A stretch of DNA of 9,063 bases from Bacillota bacterium (lineage in GTDB: Bacteria > Bacillota > Clostridia > Saccharofermentanales > Fastidiosipilaceae): NCBI GenBank assembly GCA_023388205.1, contig JAEWGS010000084.1, positions 1 through 9,063 of the forward strand, written 5' to 3'. Made by a program: the position numbers and the translations under genes. Shown here one piece after another: positions 1 to 6,640 of the stretch. The notes below the pieces were generated by a model that saw only the letters and a list, made by a program, of their open reading frames with translations, did not search any database and had not been told where the DNA came from. The first letter of the stretch is position 1; each line of letters opens with the position of its first letter.

Positions 1-87
1 ATGGATATCATCATCGTCACGACGGCCAAGACAGACGAAGAAGGTCGCGAGCTACTCAAAGAGCTCGGCATGCCGTTCGCACGTTAA
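1..87 (+). CDS. rplE: 50S ribosomal protein L5, C-terminal fragment (5' end outside window)
   Basis: The first 28 codons encode the end of uL5, which binds 5S rRNA in the central protuberance of the large subunit. The visible [19 protein letters not shown] stretch matches the conserved C-terminal L5 motif (G-hydrophobic-D-I-x-hydrophobic-TTAxTDEEGRxLL), followed by a short LGMPFAR tail and a TAA stop. The window opens on an ATG, but this is an internal Met of the L5 motif, not a start codon. The gene is therefore truncated by the window edge. Its position directly before rpsN is the standard spc-operon order. The gap to rpsN is 13 bases. Confidence 0.95.
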   Translation: MDIIIVTTAKTDEEGRELLKELGMPFAR

Positions 88-100
88 CAAGGAGATTAAA

Positions 101-286
101 ATGGCGAAGAAATCACAGATTCTCAAAGCGCAAAAAGAACCCAAGTTCAGTACGCGCCAGGTTAACCGCTGCAAGCTCTGCGGACGTCCTCACGCTTATC
201 TTCGTAAATATGGCGTCTGCCGTGTGTGCTTCCGCGAACTCGCGTACAAGGGTGAAATCCCCGGCGTGAAGAAGTCGAGCTGGTAA
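101..286 (+). CDS. rpsN: 30S ribosomal protein S14, zinc-binding type (type Z)
   Basis: This is uS14, a small-subunit head protein that binds 16S rRNA. At 61 residues it has the usual length of the short zinc-type S14 of Gram-positive bacteria. The longer zinc-free form is about 90 to 100 residues. Two CxxC knuckles, Cys24/Cys27 and Cys40/Cys43, can coordinate one Zn ion. The conserved [19 protein letters not shown] core and the C-terminal [11 protein letters not shown] tail fit the family. The start is the ATG at 101, seven bases behind an AAGGAG site at 89-94. It sits between rplE and rpsH as in the canonical spc operon. No zinc-independent paralogue is visible in the window. Confidence 0.98.
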   Translation: MAKKSQILKAQKEPKFSTRQVNRCKLCGRPHAYLRKYGVCRVCFRELAYKGEIPGVKKSSW

Positions 287-310
287 TACCCAATTAAGGA
301 GGAAAAGAAG

Positions 311-706
311 ATGCAACTTACAGATCCCGTTGCCGATATGTTGACCAGAATCCGCAACGCCTCCCGTGCGGGTCACGACGCCGTGGACGTCCCGGCTTCG
401 ACCCTCAAAAAGGCGATTGCAGATATCCTCGTTAATGAGGGTTACATCAATCAGTATGAAGAGGTACAGGAAGGTGTCGCGAAGACGCTTCGTATCAGCC
501 TCAAGTATCAAGGCAAAAAGCCGGTTATTTCCGGTTTGAAGCGCATTTCGCGTTCTGGCCTTCGCGTGTATAGCTCTGCCAAAGAGCTGCCGCAAGTGTT
601 GGGCGGCCTTGGTATCGCGATCGTCACGACCAGTCAGGGCGTGATGACGGATAAAGAAGCACGCGCCAAGAACCTTGGCGGCGAAGTGCTCGCTTTTGTG
701 TGGTAA
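311..706 (+). CDS. rpsH: 30S ribosomal protein S8
   Basis: uS8 is a primary 16S rRNA-binding protein that nucleates the central domain of the 30S subunit. In E. coli it is also the translational repressor of the spc operon. The 131-residue length is typical. The N-terminal [13 protein letters not shown] motif (residues 5-17) and the C-terminal signature [18 protein letters not shown] (101-118), followed by GGEVLAFVW, are both family hallmarks. The ATG at 311 follows a full AAGGAGG site at 296-302. It lies 24 bases after rpsN. I could not identify an S8-binding helix near rplE because that region is outside the window. Confidence 0.98.
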   Translation: MQLTDPVADMLTRIRNASRAGHDAVDVPASTLKKAIADILVNEGYINQYEEVQEGVAKTLRISLKYQGKKPVISGLKRISRSGLRVYSSAKELPQVLGGLGIAIVTTSQGVMTDKEARAKNLGGEVLAFVW

Positions 707-719
707 GAAACTCTGAAAG

Positions 720-737
720 GGTTCTCTTTCGAGAACC
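720..737 (+). other. Perfect intercistronic hairpin between rpsH and rplF
   Basis: GGTTCTC (720-726) and GAGAACC (731-737) form a perfect 7-bp stem around a TTTC loop, 13 bases after the rpsH stop and 17 bases before the rplF ribosome binding site. No T-run follows, so it is unlikely to be an intrinsic terminator. It could be an RNA-processing or stability hairpin, or a protein-binding site. Which of these applies is inference. The stem is seen directly. Confidence 0.55.
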
Positions 738-767
738 GAAATCTTAAGAGCATTAGGAGGAAAACTC

Positions 768-1307
768 ATGAGCCGAATTGGCAGAAAGCCGATCGTGATT
801 CCTGAGGGCGTGAAGGTCGACATCAAGGGCCAGCACGTCGAGGTGTCCGATGGCAAACAGAAGCTTGAGTTGAATGTGCATCCCGCGATCGAAGTTAAGA
901 TCGAAAACGGTGAAGTCATTTGCTCGCGTAGTAACGATGAGAAAGAAAACCGTGCTTTGCATGGCTTGACGCGTTCTCTCATCAACAACATGATCGTCGG
1001 TGTGAAGAGTGGCTATGAAAAAGCGCTCGAAATTAACGGTACCGGTTATCGTGCTCAGAAGCAGGGCAACAAGTTGATCATCAACTTGGGCTATTCGCAT
1101 CCGATTGAATTCGAAGAACCCAAGGGCATTACGCTTGAGACTCCAGCTGCAACCAAAATTCTCGTCAAGGGTGCGGACAAACAGCTCGTCGGCGAAACCG
1201 CCGCTCAGCTGCGCGCCTTACGTAAGCCCGATCCCTATCATGGTCACGGCGTGCGTTACGCGGATGAGGTCTTGCATCTGAAGGAAGGCAAGACGAGCTC
1301 TAAGTAA
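768..1307 (+). CDS. rplF: 50S ribosomal protein L6
   Basis: uL6 sits near the sarcin-ricin loop at the factor-binding site of the 50S subunit. The 179-residue product has the usual two duplicated alpha/beta domains, roughly residues 1-82 and 83-179, beginning MSRIGRKPIVIPEGV. The GTGYRAQ segment (91-97) is conserved. The C-terminal signature is recognisable as LRKPDPY-HGHG-VRYADE (about 151-167). However, the two lysines usual in the family motif PxPYKGKGxRYADE are both histidine here (His158 and His160, codons CAT and CAC). The remaining flanking motif is intact, so this is a sequence peculiarity rather than a broken gene. The ATG at 768 follows AGGAGG at 755-760. Confidence 0.98.
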   Translation: MSRIGRKPIVIPEGVKVDIKGQHVEVSDGKQKLELNVHPAIEVKIENGEVICSRSNDEKENRALHGLTRSLINNMIVGVKSGYEKALEINGTGYRAQKQGNKLIINLGYSHPIEFEEPKGITLETPAATKILVKGADKQLVGETAAQLRALRKPDPYHGHGVRYADEVLHLKEGKTSSK

Positions 1308-1325
1308 GGGTAAGAGGTGTGAATC

Positions 1326-1694
1326 ATGATTAACAAGCAATCAAGAAATGAAGTCAGAAAGCGCATTCACGCCCGTGTTCGCCGCAAGGTGAGCGGTACG
1401 GCGGAGAGACCTCGTCTCTGTGTCTTCCGTAGCAACAAGCAGATTTACTGCCAGATGATCGATGACGTGGCGGGTCAGACCCTCTGCGCTGCGGGTTCTT
1501 TGGATAAAGAACTCAAGAGTAAGTTGACAAACGGTTCCAACGTCGAGGCAGCTAAAGCGGTCGGTCAGTTGATCGCTGAGCGCGCGGCGAAGGAAGGGAT
1601 TACGACCTGCGTCTTTGATCGCGGCGGCTATCTCTATCACGGACGTGTTAAAGCATTGGCAGAGGCGGCGCGCGAAGGCGGCCTGCAGTTCTAA
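1326..1694 (+). CDS. rplR: 50S ribosomal protein L18
   Basis: uL18 binds 5S rRNA together with L5 in the central protuberance. The 122-residue length is typical. It has a very basic N-terminal arm (residues 1-30, with [15 protein letters not shown]), then the conserved [20 protein letters not shown] strand region. The C-terminal signature [28 protein letters not shown] is clear. The ATG at 1326 follows AAGAGGTG at 1312-1319. This ribosome binding site is weaker than its neighbours but well spaced. The gap after rplF is 18 bases, which suggests coupled translation. Confidence 0.98.
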   Translation: MINKQSRNEVRKRIHARVRRKVSGTAERPRLCVFRSNKQIYCQMIDDVAGQTLCAAGSLDKELKSKLTNGSNVEAAKAVGQLIAERAAKEGITTCVFDRGGYLYHGRVKALAEAAREGGLQF

Positions 1695-1708
1695 GCGAGG
1701 AGGAATAA

Positions 1709-2212
1709 ATGCAACAGAATTTCATTGATCCGAAACAGCTCGAACTGGAAGAGAAGGTCATCCATATTGGGCGCGTCAGCAAGACGGTCAAAGGTGGTCG
1801 TAACTTCCGTTTTACGGCTTTGGTGGTCGTCGGCGATCGTAACGGCGTTGTGGGTAAGGGCCTCGGCAAAGCGGCCGAAATTCCCGACGCGATCCGCAAA
1901 GGCATCGAAGCTGCGAAGAAAAATCTCATTCGTGTTCCTTTGAATGGCACGACGATTCACCACGAATATGTGGGTGATTACGGCGCAGGCCGCGTGCTTT
2001 TGAAACCCGCTCCAACTGGTACGGGTGTCATCGCCGGTGGTGCGGTGCGTTCGGTGCTCGAACTCTGCGGCGTCAAAGACGTGCGTACGAAGGTTCTGGG
2101 CTCCAGAACGCCGAACAACGTGGTCAACGCGACGATGGAAGCGCTGAGCAATCTGCGTTCTCCCGAAGAAGTTGCGGCGATTCGTGGCAAGTCTGTGGAT
2201 GAATTGAAGTAA
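1709..2212 (+). CDS. rpsE: 30S ribosomal protein S5
   Basis: uS5 contributes to mRNA unwinding at the ribosome entry site and to decoding accuracy. In the 167-residue product the N-terminal double-stranded-RNA-binding-like domain includes [20 protein letters not shown] (23-42) and [17 protein letters not shown] (46-62). These are the classical S5 signature. A C-terminal domain follows with the conserved [19 protein letters not shown] segment. The ATG at 1709 follows GAGGAGG at 1697-1703. It lies 14 bases after rplR. Nothing in the sequence is abnormal. Confidence 0.98.
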   Translation: MQQNFIDPKQLELEEKVIHIGRVSKTVKGGRNFRFTALVVVGDRNGVVGKGLGKAAEIPDAIRKGIEAAKKNLIRVPLNGTTIHHEYVGDYGAGRVLLKPAPTGTGVIAGGAVRSVLELCGVKDVRTKVLGSRTPNNVVNATMEALSNLRSPEEVAAIRGKSVDELK

Positions 2213-2223
2213 GGGGGCTCATC

Positions 2224-2403
2224 ATGGCGAAATTAAAAATTACCTTGGTGCGCAGCAAGAATGGTCTTCGTGAGAAGCCGCTTCGTACGCTGCAGGCGCT
2301 CGGGCTTCATAAGATTAACAGCGTGAACGTTTTAGAAGACACGCCCGCCATTCGTGGCATGATCGCGAAGGTCTCCTATCTCGTCAAAGTTGAAGAGGCA
2401 TAA
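2224..2403 (+). CDS. rpmD: 50S ribosomal protein L30
   Basis: This small gene encodes 59 residues, the normal size for bacterial uL30. The product begins [14 protein letters not shown] and contains the family features: a basic K/R-rich segment, [22 protein letters not shown], and a [13 protein letters not shown] ending. The ATG at 2224 is preceded by AAGGGGG at 2211-2217, which overlaps the rpsE stop codon. The TAA stop overlaps the rplO ribosome binding site, so the three genes are tightly coupled. The position between rpsE and rplO is canonical. Confidence 0.96.
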   Translation: MAKLKITLVRSKNGLREKPLRTLQALGLHKINSVNVLEDTPAIRGMIAKVSYLVKVEEA

Positions 2404-2413
2404 GGAGGCGCCC

Positions 2414-2863
2414 ATGAAGTTAAATGAACTGAAACCGAATGCGGGTTCTGCTCGTCCTAACTATCGCAAAGGCCGTGGTCCTGGTTCAGGCAACGGCAAG
2501 ACGGGTGGCCGTGGTCACAAGGGTCAGAAGGCTCGTTCCGGCGGCGGTGTCCGCTGGGGCTTCGAAGGTGGTCAGACGCCTTTGTTCCGCCAAGTCCCTA
2601 AGCGTGGCTTTAATAACAAAGAATTCGCTCCTGAACTTGTGGAGCTCAACCTTGATCAGCTCAACCGTTTTGAAGATGGAGAGATCGTCAATCTCCAGAC
2701 CGTCAAAGAAAAGGGCATCTTGAAATTCCGTAAGTCCGTTGATGGCTTAAAGATTCTCGGCTCGGGTGAATTGACCCGCAAATTGACGGTTGAGGCCTAT
2801 GGCTTCACGGCTTCAGCGAAGGAAGCGATCGAGAAGGCCGGAGGCACGGTCAAGGAGGTGTGA
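2414..2863 (+). CDS. rplO: 50S ribosomal protein L15
   Basis: uL15 is an early-to-mid assembly protein of the large subunit, with a long unstructured Gly/Arg/Lys-rich arm that penetrates 23S rRNA. The product has 149 residues. The N-terminal [12 protein letters not shown] is the standard L15 opening. [19 protein letters not shown] (20-38) and [18 protein letters not shown] (49-66) are family signatures. The start is the ATG at 2414, behind AAGGAGG at 2402-2408. The frame stays open upstream to 2390, but that would overlap rpmD and lacks the family N-terminus. It ends one base before secY begins. Confidence 0.97.
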   Translation: MKLNELKPNAGSARPNYRKGRGPGSGNGKTGGRGHKGQKARSGGGVRWGFEGGQTPLFRQVPKRGFNNKEFAPELVELNLDQLNRFEDGEIVNLQTVKEKGILKFRKSVDGLKILGSGELTRKLTVEAYGFTASAKEAIEKAGGTVKEV

Positions 2864-2864
2864 A

Positions 2865-4166
2865 ATGGCAAACGTCAAGACGACTTTGGTCAATTCTTGG
2901 CATAATCCCGAGCTACGGAAGCGTTTGATTTTTACGATTTTTATGATCGTGTGCTTCCGTATAGGGGCATCCATTCCGGTTCCTTTTATCGACCGTGTGG
3001 CTTTCACGAACCTGCTGAACCGTTTTGGCTCTTTAGGAAATATGATGGACATCATCTCGGGGGGCGCGCTGTCTTCAGTGTCGCTCTTCGCGATGGGCAT
3101 CCAGCCTTACATTAACGCTTCGATTATCATCCAGCTTCTGACCGTTGCGATTCCGGCTCTGGAACGCCTCCAAAAAGAAGGCGAAACGGGCCGTAAGAAA
3201 ATCCAGCAGATTGTTCGTATTGTGACGGTGATCTTGGGCTTGATGCAGGCTTTCTTCTTTTGGATGGCCACGAGGCATTCCGCGATTGATTCACATTCGA
3301 CCTTCCTTTCTGGCTTGGTCGTGATCGCTTCTTTTACAGCGGGAACGGCTGTCGTGATGTGGATCGGTGAAGCGATCAACTTCAATGGCGTGGGCAATGG
3401 TATTTCGATTTTGATCTTCTCGGGTATCATTTCAAGAATTCCCAGAATGATTCTGTCCTATCGTGCTTACTTCGATATTTGGCAGACCCAGTCGAATTTC
3501 TTCTTGGCCTTGATTCTCGGTGTTATTTTGGTGCTCGGTGCCTTGGCGGTTTTGACCTTCGTGGTTTTCGTTCACCAGTCCGAACGCCGTATACCGGTTC
3601 AGTACGCGAAACGTGTTAAAGGCCGCAAGCAATATGGCGGGCAAACGTCTTACATTCCGATCCGAGTCAATCAGTCTTCGGTGATGCCGGTTATCTTTGC
3701 GATGGCGATCATTCAGATTCCTTCGCTGATCATGACCTTCTTCTTCATCAATTCTGATTCACCAGTGGTGCGCTGGTTCCGAGATATTTCAAGCAACCCG
3801 ATCTACTACCTCATCGAGGTGGTGCTGATTATTTCGTTCACCTTCTTCTACGCGGCGATTCAGTACAATCCGCATGAGATTGCAGCGAACTTGCAGAAGA
3901 ACGGCGGCTTTGTGCCTGGGCTTCGTCCGGGACGTCCGACTTCTGAATATATCGCCAAGACATCGCATCGTTTGTGCTGGGTGGATGGTATTTTCTTGAG
4001 CCTCGTCACAATTTTGCCGGGGATCATGGGTGCCTTGACGCACAGTCACGGACTTTGGTTTGGCGGTACGGCGATCATCATCGTGGTCGGTGTCTGTCTC
4101 GACCTCGTGAATCAGTTGGAATCTCAGTTGATGATGCGTCATTACAAAGGGTTCTTGAATCGCTGA
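2865..4166 (+). CDS. secY: Protein translocase subunit SecY
   Basis: SecY is the membrane channel of the Sec translocon, which exports and inserts proteins with SecE, SecG and SecA. The 433-residue product has ten predicted membrane segments, near residues 20-38, 70-92, 116-134, 147-167, 178-196, 212-236, 268-292, 314-334, 372-391 and 396-412. GIQPYINASIIIQLL (78-92) and WIGEAINFNGVGNGISILIF (166-185) are the family signatures. The cytosolic loop near 240-265 is strongly basic (SERRIPVQYAKRVKGRKQYGG). GGFVPGLRPGRPTSEYI (347-363) is the C5 loop used by SecA or the ribosome. The ATG at 2865 overlaps the AGGAGG-coupled end of rplO. The open frame from 2790 is a fortuitous extension. An intrinsic terminator follows the gene. 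Confidence 0.98.
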   Translation: MANVKTTLVNSWHNPELRKRLIFTIFMIVCFRIGASIPVPFIDRVAFTNLLNRFGSLGNMMDIISGGALSSVSLFAMGIQPYINASIIIQLLTVAIPALERLQKEGETGRKKIQQIVRIVTVILGLMQAFFFWMATRHSAIDSHSTFLSGLVVIASFTAGTAVVMWIGEAINFNGVGNGISILIFSGIISRIPRMILSYRAYFDIWQTQSNFFLALILGVILVLGALAVLTFVVFVHQSERRIPVQYAKRVKGRKQYGGQTSYIPIRVNQSSVMPVIFAMAIIQIPSLIMTFFFINSDSPVVRWFRDISSNPIYYLIEVVLIISFTFFYAAIQYNPHEIAANLQKNGGFVPGLRPGRPTSEYIAKTSHRLCWVDGIFLSLVTILPGIMGALTHSHGLWFGGTAIIIVVGVCLDLVNQLESQLMMRHYKGFLNR

Positions 4167-4228
4167 TCATAAGTGGCACAGTGCTCGCTTGTTCAAAGCA
4201 ATTCGAATCCAAAATAATCAGATCAATG

Positions 4229-4257
4229 AGAGGTGACTTGATGAGTCACCTCTTTTT
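4229..4257 (+). terminator. Intrinsic terminator downstream of secY
   Basis: AGAGGTGACT (4229-4238) and AGTCACCTCT (4244-4253) form a perfect 10-bp stem with a 5-base loop. The right arm ends in a run of five T's (4253-4257), the first of which pairs. It is a textbook rho-independent terminator 62 bases after the secY stop and would end or attenuate the spc transcript before adk. Confidence 0.85.
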
Positions 4258-4323
4258 ATTTCCGTCTTTGGGCTTAGTCCTCTTTTAGATGCGCTATCAC
4301 ATTCTTGGACCGGCGATATCAGG

Positions 4324-4352
4324 TGAGCAGGAGACGCTCAGATTGTTATAAT
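4324..4352 (+). promoter_or_regulatory. Extended -10 promoter for adk, with overlapping palindrome
   Basis: TGTTATAAT at 4344-4352 is a perfect extended -10 element (TG-N-TATAAT). Only a weak -35 is present around 4323-4329. The likely transcription start is near 4359, giving a leader of about 110 bases before adk. A TGAGC/GCTCA inverted repeat (4324-4328 and 4336-4340) lies over the -35 region and could be an operator or chance. The promoter sits downstream of the secY terminator, which supports its reality by position. Confidence 0.65.
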
Positions 4353-4385
4353 CATTAGGAGTTGACAAGACTTCTCTGAATGTTT

Positions 4386-4416
4386 GAAGCGCAGTGGCCA
4401 AAGCCAGGACGCTTTT
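4386..4416 (+). other. adk leader hairpin with short T-run
   Basis: GAAGCG (4386-4391) pairs with CGCTTT (4410-4415, one G-U pair). Inside this, TGGC (4395-4398) pairs with GCCA (4403-4406) around a CAAA loop, leaving a 3x3 internal loop. The right arm runs into TTTT (4413-4416) then AA. This may be a weak attenuator or a stability hairpin in the adk mRNA. The T-run is short, so full termination is doubtful. Confidence 0.45.
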
Positions 4417-4438
4417 AATGACAGAGAAATGATTCAAG

Positions 4439-4457
4439 GATCATAAAAAGATCATAA
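4439..4457 (+). repeat. Short direct repeat GATCATAA upstream of adk
   Basis: GATCATAA occurs at 4439-4446 and 4450-4457, one helical turn apart (11 bases start to start). A third copy overlaps the secY stop (4165-4172). The second copy merges with the adk ribosome binding site AAGAGG (4456-4461). It could be a protein site or chance in an A-rich leader. Confidence 0.3.
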
Positions 4458-4468
4458 GAGGTATCAAT

Positions 4469-5119
4469 ATGAATCTTATTTTGTTGGGCGCTCCAGGTGC
4501 AGGCAAAGGAACCGTGGCTGAATTACTTCAAAAGATGCTACCGCTGACGCACGTTTCGACGGGGGATCTTTTCCGCAAGAATATTGCCGAAGGAACAGAT
4601 TTAGGTGTCTTGGCAAAGTCCTATATTGATCAGGGCGCGCTTGTTCCTGATGAAGTGACCATTTCCATGATCGAAGATCGCTTGAATCAGCCGGATTGTA
4701 AGGCGGGCTTTATGTTGGATGGTTTCCCGAGAAATCTGGCGCAGGCAGAGAGCTTGGATCAACTTTTAGAAAAGCTCAACTTAAATTTGGACTTGGTCTT
4801 GCGCGTCGATTTGGACTCGGAGGAAATTGTGCGCCGTGTGGCGGGTCGTCGTGTCTGTCCCAATTGTGGGGCCTCCTATCACGTGATTGTGAAACCTCCG
4901 AAATCCGGAAACCGTTGCGACCTTTGTGGCACCGAGATTATCCAAAGAAGCGATGATCGAGAGGAAACCGTCAAAGTTCGTTTGGAAACTTTTGAAAAGA
5001 ATACGAAGCCATTGATTGACTTTTACACAGAGCGCGGTCTGGTGAAGACGCTGGACAATTCTGGTAGCTTAGAACAGACGCAAAGCGCCTTGATTCGTAT
5101 CATTGAAGAGGTGAAATAA
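4469..5119 (+). CDS. adk: Adenylate kinase with zinc-binding LID
   Basis: This enzyme catalyses ATP + AMP <-> 2 ADP in the cytoplasm and balances adenine nucleotides. The product is 216 residues, the normal long-form length. The P-loop GAPGAGKGT occupies residues 7-15. The AMP-binding region has STGDLFR (30-36) and DGFPR (84-88). The LID (about 125-162) carries Cys130, Cys133, Cys150 and Cys153, a four-cysteine zinc site as in Gram-positive enzymes. The DDREETVKVRL segment (162-172) supplies the conserved Asp and Arg residues. The ATG at 4469 has a modest AAGAGG site at 4456-4461. Adk after secY and before map is the Bacillota order, but here it has its own promoter and leader. Confidence 0.98.
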   Translation: MNLILLGAPGAGKGTVAELLQKMLPLTHVSTGDLFRKNIAEGTDLGVLAKSYIDQGALVPDEVTISMIEDRLNQPDCKAGFMLDGFPRNLAQAESLDQLLEKLNLNLDLVLRVDLDSEEIVRRVAGRRVCPNCGASYHVIVKPPKSGNRCDLCGTEIIQRSDDREETVKVRLETFEKNTKPLIDFYTERGLVKTLDNSGSLEQTQSALIRIIEEVK

Positions 5120-5120
5120 T

Positions 5121-5945
5121 TTGCTGCGCCGAATTCATCTAAGAAGCCATTCTGAAATTGCGAAAATCCAAAAAGCAGGGCTCATCCTGGCGGAGATTTT
5201 CGAGGATATGAGACATTTTATCCGTCCGGGACTGTCGACACTTGAGATCAATGATCGCTGTGAAAGAATCATTCGAAGTCACGGGGGAAGTTGTCCTTGC
5301 ATCAATTATGGAGATCCTCCATACCCAGCGGCTACGTGTATTTCTCTGAATGAAACGATTGTTCATGGGATTCCCCGTTCGAATTGTATTTTGCACGAAG
5401 GGGATATCGTGACGGTTGATGTGGTCGCAGAGCTCGATGGTTATTTGGCGGACGCCTGTAGAACCTATGCGGTGGGCCAGATTTCAGCAGAAGCGAAGCT
5501 CTTGATTGAAGATACGGAAGCTTCGTTTTGGCAGGGGCTTGAGCAGGCGAAAGTCGGCGCGCGCGTCGGCGATATCTCCTCTGCGATCGGAAATTTTGCA
5601 GAAGGAAAAGGTTACGGCGTTATTCGAGAGATGTGTGGACACGGCATCGGAACGTCTATGCATGAAGCGCCCGATGTGCCCAATTACGGCAAAGCGGGCC
5701 ATGGGCCCAGACTCGCCGAAGGTATGGTCTTTTGCATCGAGCCGATGATTGCTTTGGGCTCACGTCAAATTGTTCTCCAAGAAGATGGCTGGGGCTGTGA
5801 TATGGCAGACGGCCAATATTCGGCGCACTATGAAAATACGGTGCTGATCACCGAACAGGGGCCGAGCATTTTAACGATGACGGCTTCGGAAATTGAAGCG
5901 TATCGTGAACGCTATCCATTTTTGGCGCCTCCGTTTATCGCATGA
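5121..5945 (+). CDS. map: Type I methionine aminopeptidase
   Basis: This enzyme removes the initiator Met from nascent proteins after deformylation. All five expected metal ligands are present: Asp100, Asp111, His174, Glu207 and Glu238, each three positions later than in the E. coli enzyme. The substrate-site His82 (VHGIP) is also in place. The GHGIGTSMHEAPDVPNYG segment is characteristic. The start is taken as TTG at 5121, one base after the adk stop and seven bases after AGAGGTG (5107-5113). No ATG near the N-terminus fits. The product has 274 residues, slightly long, with a tail of about 20 residues past the catalytic fold. The substrate loop GSCPCINYGDPPYPAATC differs from the usual Gly-Tyr-x-Gly-Phe/Tyr-Pro form and is Cys-rich. 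Confidence 0.96.
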   Translation: MLRRIHLRSHSEIAKIQKAGLILAEIFEDMRHFIRPGLSTLEINDRCERIIRSHGGSCPCINYGDPPYPAATCISLNETIVHGIPRSNCILHEGDIVTVDVVAELDGYLADACRTYAVGQISAEAKLLIEDTEASFWQGLEQAKVGARVGDISSAIGNFAEGKGYGVIREMCGHGIGTSMHEAPDVPNYGKAGHGPRLAEGMVFCIEPMIALGSRQIVLQEDGWGCDMADGQYSAHYENTVLITEQGPSILTMTASEIEAYRERYPFLAPPFIA

Positions 5946-6640
5946 AGATGATGGATGAGGCGAAGGATCAAAGCCAGACTTTTTGGCAGCGAAGCCGGCG
6001 GGCCAAGCGTCAGCGCATTTGTAGTCTCGCTCGCCTTGAGGCGTCGGCTTTGAAGCAGCTCGGCTCGTCGGCGATGAAGCAGCCTGACGTGCTTTTATGT
6101 CCTTGCTTTTGCATCGATCTTCAGGGGAGTGCGGCTGGACGTATTTATTTCGTTTTTGAACAGGCTGGGCAGCTATATGCGCTTTGGCCTTACGCTTCCC
6201 ATGTCAAAAGAGTTGGCGGTCGAAATTCTGGAAAAGCGAATCAGAAAGCGCGCCAGATCGATGAGCTTGTTTTTAAGCTCGGCCTTAAGCTTCAACGCAA
6301 AAATCCAAAACATCTTTTCGTTTTACCCGAGCCGTTGCTCTCTTTAGAACAGCGAGAAGGCCTTTTACTTTGGCAAAAGGCGCTTCAGAAAAAACAGCTG
6401 GGACCGCTCGATTCTGAGGGGCTTTTATATGCGTTTTATTTCGAGGGCAAAGCAGAGCTGCTTTGGTCTCAGTACGCACGCGGGGTCAAGAAGAAATTGA
6501 GGACGCAAGCAAAGCGGCTTCGAGATGTTTTGCGGCGTGATGAGAAAGATTTGACGGATCGTTGTCTTGAATGGTTTGAAGCGAGGGCCAAGGAGGCGCA
6601 TTGTGGAGATGAAAGCAAAGCAGCAACAGGACTGTTTTGA
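5942..6640 (+). CDS. Unrecognised basic 232-residue protein between map and infA
   Basis: I do not recognise a family with confidence. The product is rich in Lys, Arg, Gln and Leu. It has a basic N-terminus (about 14-26, WQRSRRAKRQRIC), a probable beta-strand core (about 49-90) with CPCFC at 53-57, and a helical basic C-terminal half (about 135-215, including KKKLRTQAKRLRDVLRRD at 183-200). There is no signal peptide or membrane segment. Its ATG overlaps the map stop by ATGA, with no visible Shine-Dalgarno site, so translation probably depends on termination-reinitiation from map. In many Bacillota a small KOW-domain RNA-binding protein sits here. The stretch GRIYFVFEQAGQLYAL followed by KRVGGRNSGKANQKARQ (66-105) loosely resembles that fold and its basic tail. 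This link is a weak inference. Confidence 0.7.
   Translation: MKMMDEAKDQSQTFWQRSRRAKRQRICSLARLEASALKQLGSSAMKQPDVLLCPCFCIDLQGSAAGRIYFVFEQAGQLYALWPYASHVKRVGGRNSGKANQKARQIDELVFKLGLKLQRKNPKHLFVLPEPLLSLEQREGLLLWQKALQKKQLGPLDSEGLLYAFYFEGKAELLWSQYARGVKKKLRTQAKRLRDVLRRDEKDLTDRCLEWFEARAKEAHCGDESKAATGLF

Noticed and set aside
113..991. 292-codon open frame on the - strand opposite rpsN, rpsH and rplF
   Set aside because: It lies opposite three certain ribosomal protein genes, has no ribosome binding site or recognisable family, and crosses their gaps. It is explained by codon bias on the sense strand.
2790..2864. N-terminal extension of secY from an upstream ATG
   Set aside because: It overlaps rplO in another frame and lacks SecY sequence. 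The ATG at 2865 has the right ribosome binding site and family N-terminus.
3974..4288. 104-codon + strand frame over the end of secY
   Set aside because: Out-of-frame with secY, runs through the terminator, and shows no family similarity or ribosome binding site.
4362..4367. Perfect TTGACA downstream of the adk -10 element
   Set aside because: No acceptable -10 hexamer lies 16 to 18 bases downstream, so it is not called as a second promoter.
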